Shown here: in pieces, positions 43,340 to 51,410 of the stretch
How the letters are laid out: every line of letters starts with the position of its first letter
How positions within the stretch are numbered: position 1 is the first letter of the stretch
Source of the DNA: Jannaschia formosa
GTDB taxonomy: Bacteria > Pseudomonadota > Alphaproteobacteria > Rhodobacterales > Rhodobacteraceae
NCBI RefSeq assembly: GCF_003340555.1
Contig: NZ_QPLJ01000007.1
Span: forward strand, 62,001-126,000
Direction: 5' to 3'
DNA: 64,000 nucleotides
Notes under the pieces: generated by a model
Database searches by the model: none
Told to the model about the DNA's origin: nothing
Seen by the model: only the letters and a program-made list of their open reading frames with translations
Program-made: the position numbers and the translations under genes

Positions 43340-44422
43340 CTACTCCAAGGCGAACCATTCGGACGGGTCCGCGGGCGTGCCGCCCTCTCTGACGTCCACA
43401 TAAAGCGTCTTCCGCCGGGATGCGCCAGCACCTGCGGCACCGTCGCGCAGGGCCTCCGCGGCGCCGGGCGGTCCGTCGCCCATCGCCGCCAGCCGCGCCC
43501 CGGCGGGTACGACCTGTCCCGCCGATACATAGACCTTCGCCATCCCGGCGAAAACCAGAAGCACGCCCGGCCGGGGCTCCAGCAGGATCACGAGATCGTA
43601 ATCGAGCAGCGGGCCGGCATAGCGGATCGTGCCGCCGGCGGGGGCCGTGACCTCGGCGCCGGGCGCGGTGGCCAGGATCGCGCCGGGGCGGCGGATGCCC
43701 GCGGCATCGGCCTCGCCCGGGCCGCGCAGCAGCGTGCCCTCGACCGGCAAGGGCAGCGGCAGGGCAAGCGGCGCGGCGTCGGCCTCGGGCAATTGGGCGA
43801 AGCTGCGCGAAACCTCCTCCAGCGTGTCGATCCGGGCGCGCAGCGCGTCGAGATCGGCGCGCCGGTCGGGCAGCTCGGTCCGGTCGGCCATGGCCTGCGA
43901 GACGGCGAGCCGGGCCTGCTGGATGCCGTCGAGCCCCGCGCGCAGCTCGGCCGCGGCGCTTTCCTCGACCTCGCGGATCGCGTCGAGCACGGCGAGGTCG
44001 CGGCGCAGCGCTTCGGCCTCGGCGCGCAGCGCGGGGGCCGCGTCGGTCAGCATCATCGCCGCACGGGCGGCCCCGCGTCCGCCGGAGGGATGCAGCAGAA
44101 GCCGCGCCTCGGGGTCCTGGCCAACCGCTGCCAGCACGCCCAGAAGGCGCGCGACCTCCTCCTCGCGGGCGGCGAGATCGGCGGTCAGCGCCCGCTCCTG
44201 CGCGGCGACCTGGCGCAAGCCGTCGCGCAGCGCGGCAAGCCCCTGCTCGTAGCCCCGCACCACCTCGGTCAGGGCGGCGACCCGGTCCGAGGCGCCGCGC
44301 GCCGCCTCCAGCCGCACGGCCGCGTCGGCCAGCATCGCGGCGGCGCGGCGTGCGGTCTCGGCGCCGTCCTGCGCGGCGGCGGGCGTCGCCAGCGCCATCA
44401 GGAGGAGCGCGCGCCGGATCAT
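43340..44422 (-). CDS. envC: EnvC-like murein hydrolase activator
   Basis: A 360-residue periplasmic protein: signal peptide MIRRALLLMALATPAAA, a long coiled coil (about 20-215) and a C-terminal LytM-like domain (about 235-355). The LytM domain lacks the metal-binding His/Asp set (the last His motif reads VFAGMAKVYV), as in EnvC, which activates amidases rather than cutting peptidoglycan itself. ATG overlaps the gpmI stop (ATGA). Works in septal wall splitting. Confidence 0.87.
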   Translation of the reverse strand: MIRRALLLMALATPAAAQDGAETARRAAAMLADAAVRLEAARGASDRVAALTEVVRGYEQGLAALRDGLRQVAAQERALTADLAAREEEVARLLGVLAAVGQDPEARLLLHPSGGRGAARAAMMLTDAAPALRAEAEALRRDLAVLDAIREVEESAAAELRAGLDGIQQARLAVSQAMADRTELPDRRADLDALRARIDTLEEVSRSFAQLPEADAAPLALPLPLPVEGTLLRGPGEADAAGIRRPGAILATAPGAEVTAPAGGTIRYAGPLLDYDLVILLEPRPGVLLVFAGMAKVYVSAGQVVPAGARLAAMGDGPPGAAEALRDGAAGAGASRRKTLYVDVREGGTPADPSEWFALE

Positions 44423-45930
44423 GCGATCAGACTCTGCCCCGTCATCTCCGCGGGCGGCTCGATCCCCATCAGCGCAAACAGCGTCGGCGCAAGGTCGGCA
44501 AGCCGGCCGTCGCGCAAGGTCGCCCCCTTCGGCCCGCCCCAGAGGATCACCGGGACGGGGTTCAGCGTGTGCGCCGTGTGCGGCTTGCCCGTCTCGGGAT
44601 CGACCATGGTCTCGCAATTGCCGTGGTCGGCGCAGATCAGCAGCGCGCCATCGGTGCCTTCCAGCGCGTCGAGCACCGCGCCGAGCCCCGCATCCACGGC
44701 CTCGCAGGCGGCGGCGGCGGCCTTCAGGTCGCCGGTATGGCCGACCATGTCCGGGTTGGCGTAGTTCACCACGATCAGGTCGTAGCCCTTGCCGATGGCT
44801 TCGACGAAGCGCTCGGTCACTTCGCCCGCCGACATCTCGGGCTGCAGGTCGTAGGTCGCCACGTCGGGCGATTTCGGCATGTAGCGGTCCTCGCCCGGCT
44901 CCGGCTCTTCCTTGCCGCCGTTGAGGAAGAAAGTGACGTGAGGGTACTTCTCGGTCTCGGCCAGGTGGAACTGCGTCAGCCCCTTGCCGGCAACCCAGTG
45001 GCCCAGCGTGTTCTCGACCGGTTCCTTCGGGAAGACGCTGGTCATGTAGGCATCGTGCTTCGTCGAATAGTCGACCATCCCCAGCATGTGCAGGGTCGGG
45101 CGCTTGCCGGTGGCGAACCCGTCGAAATCCGGGTCGGCCAGGGCGGCCAGGATCTCGCGCGCGCGGTCAGCGCGGAAGTTGAGGCAGAAGACGCCGTCAC
45201 CGTCCTGCATCCCCTCGTAGTCGCCGATGACGGTCGGCTGGATGAACTCGTCGCTCTCGTCCCGGTCGCGGGCGGCGGCGATGGCGGCGGCGGGGTCGGC
45301 GACCGCCTCGCCCTCGCCCCAGACCATCGCGGCCCAGGCGCGCTGCACCCGGTCCCAGCGGTTGTCGCGGTCCATCGCGAAGTAGCGGCCCGTGACGGTG
45401 GCGACGGTCACGCCCTCGGGAAGCTCGGCCATGAGGTTGCGCACGAAGCCCTCGGCCGAGCGGGGTGAGACATCGCGCCCGTCGGTGATGGCGTGAAGCG
45501 CGACGGGAACGCCTTCGCGTGCGACGGCGCGGCAAGCGGCGATGACATGGGCGAGATGCCCGTGCACCCCGCCATCCGACATCACGCCCATGAGGTGCGC
45601 GGTGCCGCCGCTCTCCTTCAGCTTGGCGATCCAGTCGGTCAGCGCGGTGCGTTTCTCGAATTCGCCGGTCTCTATGGCGTGGTCGATCAGGCCGAGATCC
45701 ATGCGGACGACGCGACCCGCGCCGATATTCATGTGCCCGACCTCGGAATTGCCCATCTGCCCCTCGGGCAGGCCGACATCGGGGCCGAAGGTGGTCAGCG
45801 TGGCGTGGGGGCATTCGGCCATCAGGCGGTCGAAATTGGGCGTGTCCGCGACGTCGGGGGCCGATTGCTCGGGCCGGTCGGAAATTCCCCAACCATCGAG
45901 GATGCACAGGATCACGGGTTTCTTCTGCAT
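44419..45930 (-). CDS. gpmI: 2,3-bisphosphoglycerate-independent phosphoglycerate mutase
   Basis: A 503-residue glycolytic enzyme that interconverts 3- and 2-phosphoglycerate, with two Mn ions. Visible: LCILDGWGISD, the nucleophile Ser in GQMGNSEVGHMNIGAGR, GRYFAMDRDNRWDR, and late metal-site segments VNYANPDMVGHTGD and CADHGNCE. Full length and intact. It precedes envC in the usual Rhodobacterales order. Confidence 0.97.
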   Translation of the reverse strand: MQKKPVILCILDGWGISDRPEQSAPDVADTPNFDRLMAECPHATLTTFGPDVGLPEGQMGNSEVGHMNIGAGRVVRMDLGLIDHAIETGEFEKRTALTDWIAKLKESGGTAHLMGVMSDGGVHGHLAHVIAACRAVAREGVPVALHAITDGRDVSPRSAEGFVRNLMAELPEGVTVATVTGRYFAMDRDNRWDRVQRAWAAMVWGEGEAVADPAAAIAAARDRDESDEFIQPTVIGDYEGMQDGDGVFCLNFRADRAREILAALADPDFDGFATGKRPTLHMLGMVDYSTKHDAYMTSVFPKEPVENTLGHWVAGKGLTQFHLAETEKYPHVTFFLNGGKEEPEPGEDRYMPKSPDVATYDLQPEMSAGEVTERFVEAIGKGYDLIVVNYANPDMVGHTGDLKAAAAACEAVDAGLGAVLDALEGTDGALLICADHGNCETMVDPETGKPHTAHTLNPVPVILWGGPKGATLRDGRLADLAPTLFALMGIEPPAEMTGQSLIA

Positions 45931-45967
45931 GGGCGCCTCCGCTGGTCCGGCCCCTTCTAGGGCGGTC

Positions 45968-46426
45968 TCACGCGCGATGGTAGGGCGACCCGGCCAAGAT
46001 CGAGGCCGCGCGGTAGAGCTGCTCGGCCAGCATGACGCGGACCAGCATGTGCGGCCAGACCATCGCGCCGAAGCTGATCTGCAGGTCGGCGCGGGCGCGC
46101 AGCTCGGCGGTCAGCCCGTCGGCGCCGCCGATGACGAAGGCGACGTCGCGGGCCGCGTCGCGCCAGCCGCCCAGCCGGTCGGCAAAATCCGGCGAGTTGA
46201 TCGTCGCGCCCCGCTCGTCCAGCAGCACGAGGGTGGCGCCCTCGGGCAGGGCGCGCGCGATGGCCTCGGCCTCGCCGCCCTGTCCCCGGCCCTCGACCTC
46301 GGCCAGGGTCACCGGCGGCAGGCCCAGTCCGCGCCCGACCTTCGCGAAGCGGGCGAGGTAGTCGTCGACCAGCTCCCGCTCCGGCCCGCGCCTGAGGCGG
46401 CCGACCGCAACGAGCGTCAGGCGCAC
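45968..46426 (-). CDS. rlmH: 23S rRNA (pseudouridine1915-N3)-methyltransferase
   Basis: A 152-residue SPOUT-family methyltransferase. Marks are the N-terminal RLTLVAVGRLR and the C-terminal knot with FVIGGADGL and ISFGAMVWPHMLVRVMLAEQ, then YRAASILAGSPYHR. GTG start immediately after the rsfS stop. It modifies helix 69 of 23S rRNA. Confidence 0.95.
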   Translation of the reverse strand: MRLTLVAVGRLRRGPERELVDDYLARFAKVGRGLGLPPVTLAEVEGRGQGGEAEAIARALPEGATLVLLDERGATINSPDFADRLGGWRDAARDVAFVIGGADGLTAELRARADLQISFGAMVWPHMLVRVMLAEQLYRAASILAGSPYHRA

Positions 46427-46427
46427 C

Positions 46428-46907
46428 CTAGTTCGGGCGCTTCGGGGCCTGCTCGGGGTCCTGCCACATCTTCTCGATCTGGTAGAACTCGCGCACTTCG
46501 GGGCGGAAGACGTGGACGATCACGTCGCCCGCATCCACGAGCACCCAGTCGCCCTGGTCCTTGCCCTCGGTCCGCGCGGCCTGGCCCAGGATGGGCTTGA
46601 GCCGTTCGGACAGCTTCTCGGCGATGGACGTCACCTGCCGGGTCGAGCGCCCGGAGCAGACCACCATCCAGTCCGCGACCGAGGACTTGCCACGCAGGTC
46701 GATCTGCGCGACGTCTTCGGCCTTGTCGTCATCGAGGGATTGAAGGACGAGTTGCAGGATCTCGTCGCTGCGCCCGGCCTGGGCGCGGAGATTGGTCGTA
46801 TTGGCCTCCTGGGCCAGCAGGGTGTCGGCGGTCAGCGTCCGATCCTCCGGTTTGGGCGGGCCATGCGGCCCTTGGAAAAGCGTAGCACCGGGGTCATGGC
46901 CGGGCAA
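46428..46907 (-). CDS. rsfS: Ribosomal silencing factor
   Basis: RsfS/Iojap-like protein that binds ribosomal protein uL14 and blocks subunit joining in poor nutrition. The core (about residues 48-150) has DIVQIDLRGKSS-type sequence (here EDVAQIDLRGKSSVADWMVV), CSGRSTRQVTSIA, GDWVLVDAGDVIVHVFRPE and REFYQIEKMW. No ATG lies in frame ahead of the core; TTG at 46907 (with AAGGGA upstream) is the only usual start, giving an N-terminal extension of about 45 residues that is unlikely to be conserved. Confidence 0.92.
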   Translation of the reverse strand: MPGHDPGATLFQGPHGPPKPEDRTLTADTLLAQEANTTNLRAQAGRSDEILQLVLQSLDDDKAEDVAQIDLRGKSSVADWMVVCSGRSTRQVTSIAEKLSERLKPILGQAARTEGKDQGDWVLVDAGDVIVHVFRPEVREFYQIEKMWQDPEQAPKRPN

Positions 46908-47011
46908 TCGCGTCCCTTTCAGATAGGGTGGCCGCCTGTGGCATTCAAACAGCGGAAAATGGCCGAGTGACGGCGCGGCGCCGCGTGGCTAGGCTCCGCC
47001 GCGACTCGCCT

Positions 47012-48217
47012 ATGTCAGGAAGCCGCTTGCCCGCCGCCCCGCCCCCTTCGGACCTGCACGTGGCCCAGTTCGGCCTGTGCTATTCTCCCAATCTCGGGGA
47101 CGGCGTGATCGCCGAATGCCTGGGCCACGGGCTGCGCGCGCGCCGGCCGGGCGTCGAGGTGACGCATGTCGACATCGCCGGACGGCAGGACTTCGGGCAT
47201 GTCACGATCCGGGGGCGCCGGCTGATGCTGGCGGCGCTGCACCTGCTGCCGCAGGCGCTGCGCCAGCCCCTGGCGGAGCGGAAGCTGAACCGCATCGTCG
47301 ACGGCGTGGCCCCGGAATGGCGCGCGGCGGCGCGCGCCGACCTGGCCGTGATTGGCGGCGGGCAGGTGCTGTCGGACGCCAACCTGAACTTCCCGGTCAA
47401 GATCGGCCGCGCCGCGCGGATGATCGCCGAGGCGGGGACTCCGGTCGCGATCCATGCGGCGGGCGTGTCGCGCAACTGGACGCCGCGCGGGCGGGACCTG
47501 TTCCAGGCGCTCGCCGCCTGCGACCTGCGCCTGGTCGGCACGCGCGACGCGGCCTCGGCCGAGGCGTGGTCGGCGCAGTTCGAGGGCGGCCCTGCGCCCG
47601 AGATCGTGCTCGATCCGGGCCTTCTCGCCGCCGATTGCTACGGGCCTGTCGCGGCGGAGGTCGGGCTGGTCGGGCTCTGCGTCACCGATTTCGCCCTGCT
47701 CGGCCACCATGCCGACGGCGTGGTCGCGGGGGGCCAGGACGGCGTCCGCTTCTACGAGCGGGTGGCGCGGGCGCTGATCGCGTCGGGCCGCAAGGTCCGG
47801 CTCTTCACCAATGGGGCGGCCGAGGACCGGGCGGCGCGGGTCCGGGTCGTCTCGGCGCTGGGCGACGTGGCCGACCGGCTGGACCTGCCCCCGGACGCGG
47901 AACGCCCGGCCGAGCTGGTCGCGCAGGTCGCCGGCTGCGAGGTGGTGGTGGCGCACCGGCTCCACGCCTGCATCGTCGCCTATTCCTACGGGCGCGGGAT
48001 CGTGGGCTTGGGCTGGGACCGCAAGCTGCAATCCTTCTTCGAGACGGTCGGGCGCGAGGACGCCTTCGTCGCCGAGGCCGACAGCCCGGCCAATATCGCG
48101 ACCCTCGTCCAGGCGGCGCGGCCCGCCGACGACGACCCGCGCCATGCCGAGGTGATCGCGGGCGCCTGGGCCGGGATCGACCGGCTTCTGGCCTGCGTCA
48201 GGGACGCCGAAGGGTGA
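47012..48217 (+). CDS. Polysaccharide pyruvyl transferase family protein
   Basis: About 401 residues, with a GT-B-like fold: LCYSPNLGDGVIAECLGHGL near the N-terminus, LAVIGGGQVLSDANLNFPV, AIHAAGVSRNW, and late GCEVVVAHRLHACIVAYSYG, the CsaB/WcaK-family signature with its catalytic-type H.LH. It adds a pyruvate ketal from phosphoenolpyruvate to a sugar in a surface polysaccharide. ATG at 47012 preferred; a longer frame reaches 46928. First gene of the exopolysaccharide group; its end overlaps the convergent glycosidase gene by 20 bases. Confidence 0.87.
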   Translation: MSGSRLPAAPPPSDLHVAQFGLCYSPNLGDGVIAECLGHGLRARRPGVEVTHVDIAGRQDFGHVTIRGRRLMLAALHLLPQALRQPLAERKLNRIVDGVAPEWRAAARADLAVIGGGQVLSDANLNFPVKIGRAARMIAEAGTPVAIHAAGVSRNWTPRGRDLFQALAACDLRLVGTRDAASAEAWSAQFEGGPAPEIVLDPGLLAADCYGPVAAEVGLVGLCVTDFALLGHHADGVVAGGQDGVRFYERVARALIASGRKVRLFTNGAAEDRAARVRVVSALGDVADRLDLPPDAERPAELVAQVAGCEVVVAHRLHACIVAYSYGRGIVGLGWDRKLQSFFETVGREDAFVAEADSPANIATLVQAARPADDDPRHAEVIAGAWAGIDRLLACVRDAEG

Positions 48218-49793
48218 ACCGGTAGGCGGTCACGTCGCCGCCGGCCGTCGCGCCGGGGCCGACGGCGATGTCCAGCGTCTCGCCCGCGGAGAGCGCGATC
48301 GGCAGGCTTTCGGCCAGCGGGTCGGTCACGATCCGGTCGAGGCGCGTCGCGTCGCCCGCCGTCACCGTCAGCCGCACGCCGTCCGCGCTGCGCCGGGCGG
48401 GGGCGAGGCTCAGGTCGAGCGCGAGTTCCATCGCCTCGGGCGCGGTGAAGCGGTGGACGATCTCGACCGGGAAGTCCCCCGACCCGGCGGGCAGCAGCGT
48501 CTCGGACAGAAGCCGCACGCCCGGGTCGTCCGGTCGGCCCAGATAGGGCGTCCAGGGCACGCCCGGGCGGCCCTGGCCCGGCATCGTAACCAGCGGCTGC
48601 TCTCCGTTCAGGGTGCGGGCGAGGCGGGCGAAGCCGGTGCCCGGGTAGCCGAATTGGAGGAAGCTGTCGGCCACGCGGTCGCTCGGCCCCAGCACCGGAT
48701 CGGGGCCTAGGACGATCAGCGGGACATCTTCTGACAGGACGGCGGGTGCGGGTTTCCCCTGCGGCGTGACGGCCCGCGCGCCCTGGGGCAGGGTGACGGG
48801 CCGGGGCGCCCCCCAGATCACCGTCGCCGCGTCGCCGTAGCGGCAGCCCCGCGCGAAGGCATCCGGCGTGGCGTCCGAAACCGGCAGCCCGGCCAGCCTG
48901 TCCTGCACGAACAGGTAGGCGCGGCCCAGGTCGGTCACCTCGCCCTCGCGGGTCAGGACCGGCACGAAGCCGTCGCCGCGCGGATGCAGCGGGTACCAGG
49001 CGAGCCGCGTCACCCCGGAGAGCGCGGCCATGCAATGCGCCTTGAGCAGCAGGCCCGGCGCCGCCGCGTCATCGGGCGTCCCGTATTCCGTGATCTCCAG
49101 CGGCATCGTCGCCAGCGCAGGCAGGCGCCGCAGCTCGGCCACCTCGGCGGGCAGCATCTCGGGCGGCGTATCGTAGGGGTGGAAGGCGAGCGCATCCATA
49201 TGCGCGAAGGCCCCGGCCCGGTCCAGCAGCGCGACATAGCCCGTCGGCACCGAATGGAGCCCGCCGCCGAGGATCCGCACCTCGGGGCGCGCCGCGCGGA
49301 CCTGCCGCGCCACGCTTTCGAGGAGCGCGGTATAGCCCTTCGCCCTCCGCTCCAGCCCTCCCTCCCGCAGGGGGCCGGTGACGAAGTTGGCGGAGTTGAC
49401 CTCGTTGCCGACCTCGACCGCGTCGATCGACGGGAAGCGGGCGACGGTCTCGGCGGCGTGGCGGCCGAAGGCGGCGATCCCCTCGGGCGTGACCGGTGTC
49501 GCGCCGTCCTCCCATGCCGGATGGCCATTGTTGACCGTCAGGCTCATGCGCGGCAGGCGGGCGGGAAAGACGTCGCGGGGACGGCTGAAGTCGAAGCGCC
49601 CGTCCGCCCCCTCGACCCGGTCCCAGTAGACCGCGTCGCGGAAGTCGCGAATCCCGGCCTCGACCGCCGCGCGCAGCAGGCCGGAGGGCAGGCCCTGCCC
49701 GAAATTGGAGGCCACGGCGAGGTCCGGGCCCCGCATCTCCTGCGCGTCGGCGGCGAGGGCGGAGGCGAGGAAGATGGCAAGGGCCCAACGCAT
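48198..49793 (-). CDS. Secreted glycoside hydrolase (GH39/PslG-like TIM barrel)
   Basis: A 531-residue exported protein with signal peptide MRWALAIFLASALAADA. The barrel shows the acid/base Glu in VEVGNEVNSAN and the likely nucleophile Glu in LEITEYGTPD, about 110 residues apart, with HPYDTPPEML between. The C-terminal 200 residues form beta-rich domains. PslG-type glycosidases trim or edit exopolysaccharide in Pseudomonas; the position opposite the EPS genes fits such a role. Family assignment (GH39 versus GH5/clan A) is tentative. Divergent from the polymerase gene. Confidence 0.78.
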   Translation of the reverse strand: MRWALAIFLASALAADAQEMRGPDLAVASNFGQGLPSGLLRAAVEAGIRDFRDAVYWDRVEGADGRFDFSRPRDVFPARLPRMSLTVNNGHPAWEDGATPVTPEGIAAFGRHAAETVARFPSIDAVEVGNEVNSANFVTGPLREGGLERRAKGYTALLESVARQVRAARPEVRILGGGLHSVPTGYVALLDRAGAFAHMDALAFHPYDTPPEMLPAEVAELRRLPALATMPLEITEYGTPDDAAAPGLLLKAHCMAALSGVTRLAWYPLHPRGDGFVPVLTREGEVTDLGRAYLFVQDRLAGLPVSDATPDAFARGCRYGDAATVIWGAPRPVTLPQGARAVTPQGKPAPAVLSEDVPLIVLGPDPVLGPSDRVADSFLQFGYPGTGFARLARTLNGEQPLVTMPGQGRPGVPWTPYLGRPDDPGVRLLSETLLPAGSGDFPVEIVHRFTAPEAMELALDLSLAPARRSADGVRLTVTAGDATRLDRIVTDPLAESLPIALSAGETLDIAVGPGATAGGDVTAYRFTLRRP

Positions 49794-49863
49794 TTCGATC
49801 TCCGGTCACCACGAGGTCCGAAAACACTTGCCCAAGGAGGGCGGCTGAGGCCAGCAGGTTCTC

Positions 49864-51285
49864 ATGCAGCTCTTCCCCACCTCGCTTCTGGTCGCGCTTG
49901 CGCTGGCCGTGCTTGTCACGCGCGGGCCGCTGCGCGGATTCTGGGCCTTCATGGCCCTGATCCCCTTCGCGGCGACGGCGGCCTTCAACCTGCCCGCGGT
50001 GGGCGGGGCATCGATCCTGCTGGCCGATATCGGCGCGATGGCGATGATTGCCTTCCTGCTGGCGCGGCCCGGTGGGCTGGCCGCGGTCGCGGGGACGATG
50101 CGGCCGGGCCAGCCGGGCTTCTGGCTCGCGCTGCTGACGCTCTGGGCGATCTTCGCGACGCTGACCCTGCCACGTCTCTTCGCGGGCGAGACGCAGGTCT
50201 TCTCGATCGCGCGGGCGGGGAACGAGAACGGCGTCGTGTCCTCGCCGCTCCGTCCCAGCACCGGCAACCTGACGCAGCTTTTCCGGCACCTGCTGGGCGT
50301 CAGCATCTTCCTCGCCGCCGCCACCGTCTTCCGCCTGCGGCCCGATCCGGGCACCGTGCTGCGCGCGCTCGCGGTGGCGACCGTGCTGCACGCCGTGCTG
50401 GGCGTGGCCGACGTGCTGACCTATCACGCGGGGCTCCAGGCGCTGATGGAGCCGTTCCGGACCGCCAACTACGCGATCCTCTGGAACCACGAGATGATCG
50501 GCATCAAGCGGATGATCGGCGGCTTCCCCGAGGCGTCGAGCTTCGGCTACCTGAGCCTCGGCCTGATGGCGGTCTGGCTGCATCTGTGGCTCGAGGGGGT
50601 CCGCCGTGTCCTGTCGGGCGCGCTGCTTCTGGTCTCGCTCGGCTGCCTGCTCCACTCGACCTCGTCCTCGGCCTATGTCGGACTGGTGGCGTTCCTGTCG
50701 CTCTACGGGACGGTGCGGATCCTGTCGGCGCTGGGGCGTCGGGTGTCGCGGCGCGGCGCCTCGATCGCAGGGATGGCGATCGCGGGCCTGTGGCTCGGGG
50801 TCGTGGCGCTCTATGCCGCCTACATCTTCGTCGAGCCGGTTCAGGCCTTCTTCGACCGCGCGCTGTTCGACAAGCTGGAGGGCGCATCGGGGCAGGAGCG
50901 GGGCAGTTGGAACGCCCAGGCCCTGGTCAACTTCGCCGACACCTGGGGCCTCGGCGCGGGGCTGGGCAGCGTGCGCGCGTCCAGCTGGATCGTGGCGGTG
51001 CTGTCCTCGCTCGGCGTGATCGGCGCGGTGCTCTACGCAGGATTCCTGCGCGGGCTGTTGCTGGGGCAGGGCGCGTGGCGCGGCGGCGACCGGCAGGCAG
51101 TGACGGCGGACGCGATGCGCGCGGGCTGCGTGGCGCTGCTGGTCTCGGCGGTGCTGACGCTGCCGACGCCGGACCTGACGCTTGCGTTCTACGCGATGGC
51201 TGGCGCCGCGGCGGGGCTCGCCCGGGGTGCGGCGCTGGCGCGCCGGGCAGCCGCGTCGCCACGAAGCCTTCACCCTGCCGCCTGA
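49864..51285 (+). CDS. O-antigen ligase/exopolysaccharide polymerase-like membrane protein
   Basis: A 473-residue protein with about eleven helices and a large periplasmic loop between late helices (about 120-260, and a second region around FEGAS-like DKLEGASGQERGSW at 330-345). Typical of the Wzy/WaaL/ExoQ class: VGLVAFLSLYGTV and the loop followed by GLGAGLGSVRASSW. It probably joins EPS repeat units. No recognisable enzyme motif distinguishes polymerase from ligase. It is followed by the Wzc-like gene. Confidence 0.8.
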   Translation: MQLFPTSLLVALALAVLVTRGPLRGFWAFMALIPFAATAAFNLPAVGGASILLADIGAMAMIAFLLARPGGLAAVAGTMRPGQPGFWLALLTLWAIFATLTLPRLFAGETQVFSIARAGNENGVVSSPLRPSTGNLTQLFRHLLGVSIFLAAATVFRLRPDPGTVLRALAVATVLHAVLGVADVLTYHAGLQALMEPFRTANYAILWNHEMIGIKRMIGGFPEASSFGYLSLGLMAVWLHLWLEGVRRVLSGALLLVSLGCLLHSTSSSAYVGLVAFLSLYGTVRILSALGRRVSRRGASIAGMAIAGLWLGVVALYAAYIFVEPVQAFFDRALFDKLEGASGQERGSWNAQALVNFADTWGLGAGLGSVRASSWIVAVLSSLGVIGAVLYAGFLRGLLLGQGAWRGGDRQAVTADAMRAGCVALLVSAVLTLPTPDLTLAFYAMAGAAAGLARGAALARRAAASPRSLHPAA

Positions 51286-51293
51286 ATTCCCAC

Positions 51294-51410
51294 ATGGAAA
51301 CGGTGTTTGTGGTAATCGTCGGTAATGGAGCCGTTTTGGACATGGTAGAGGGAGTCACCTGGGCGAGTCCGTTGCCTGCGATGCGTGTCATCGGGGGGTT
51401 CCCCGCATGA
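51294..51410 (+). CDS. Possible 38-residue leader peptide before the Wzc-like gene
   Basis: An ATG at 51294 opens a 38-codon frame (starts METVFVVIVGNGAVLD) whose TGA overlaps the ATG at 51407 (ATGA), the same coupling used elsewhere in this window. The stretch is clearly less GC-rich than its surroundings. No good ribosome site precedes the ATG. It may be a translated leader, or simply the promoter/leader region of the Wzc-like gene with a chance frame. Confidence 0.25.
   Translation: METVFVVIVGNGAVLDMVEGVTWASPLPAMRVIGGFPA

Noticed and set aside
43340-44422. EnvC with missing LytM active-site residues considered as a broken gene
   Set aside because: Loss of metal ligands is normal for EnvC activators; frame and signal peptide are intact.
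41942-44764. A 940-codon plus-strand open frame over ctpA and envC
   Set aside because: Antisense to two clearly recognisable genes; low-complexity composition and no ribosome site.
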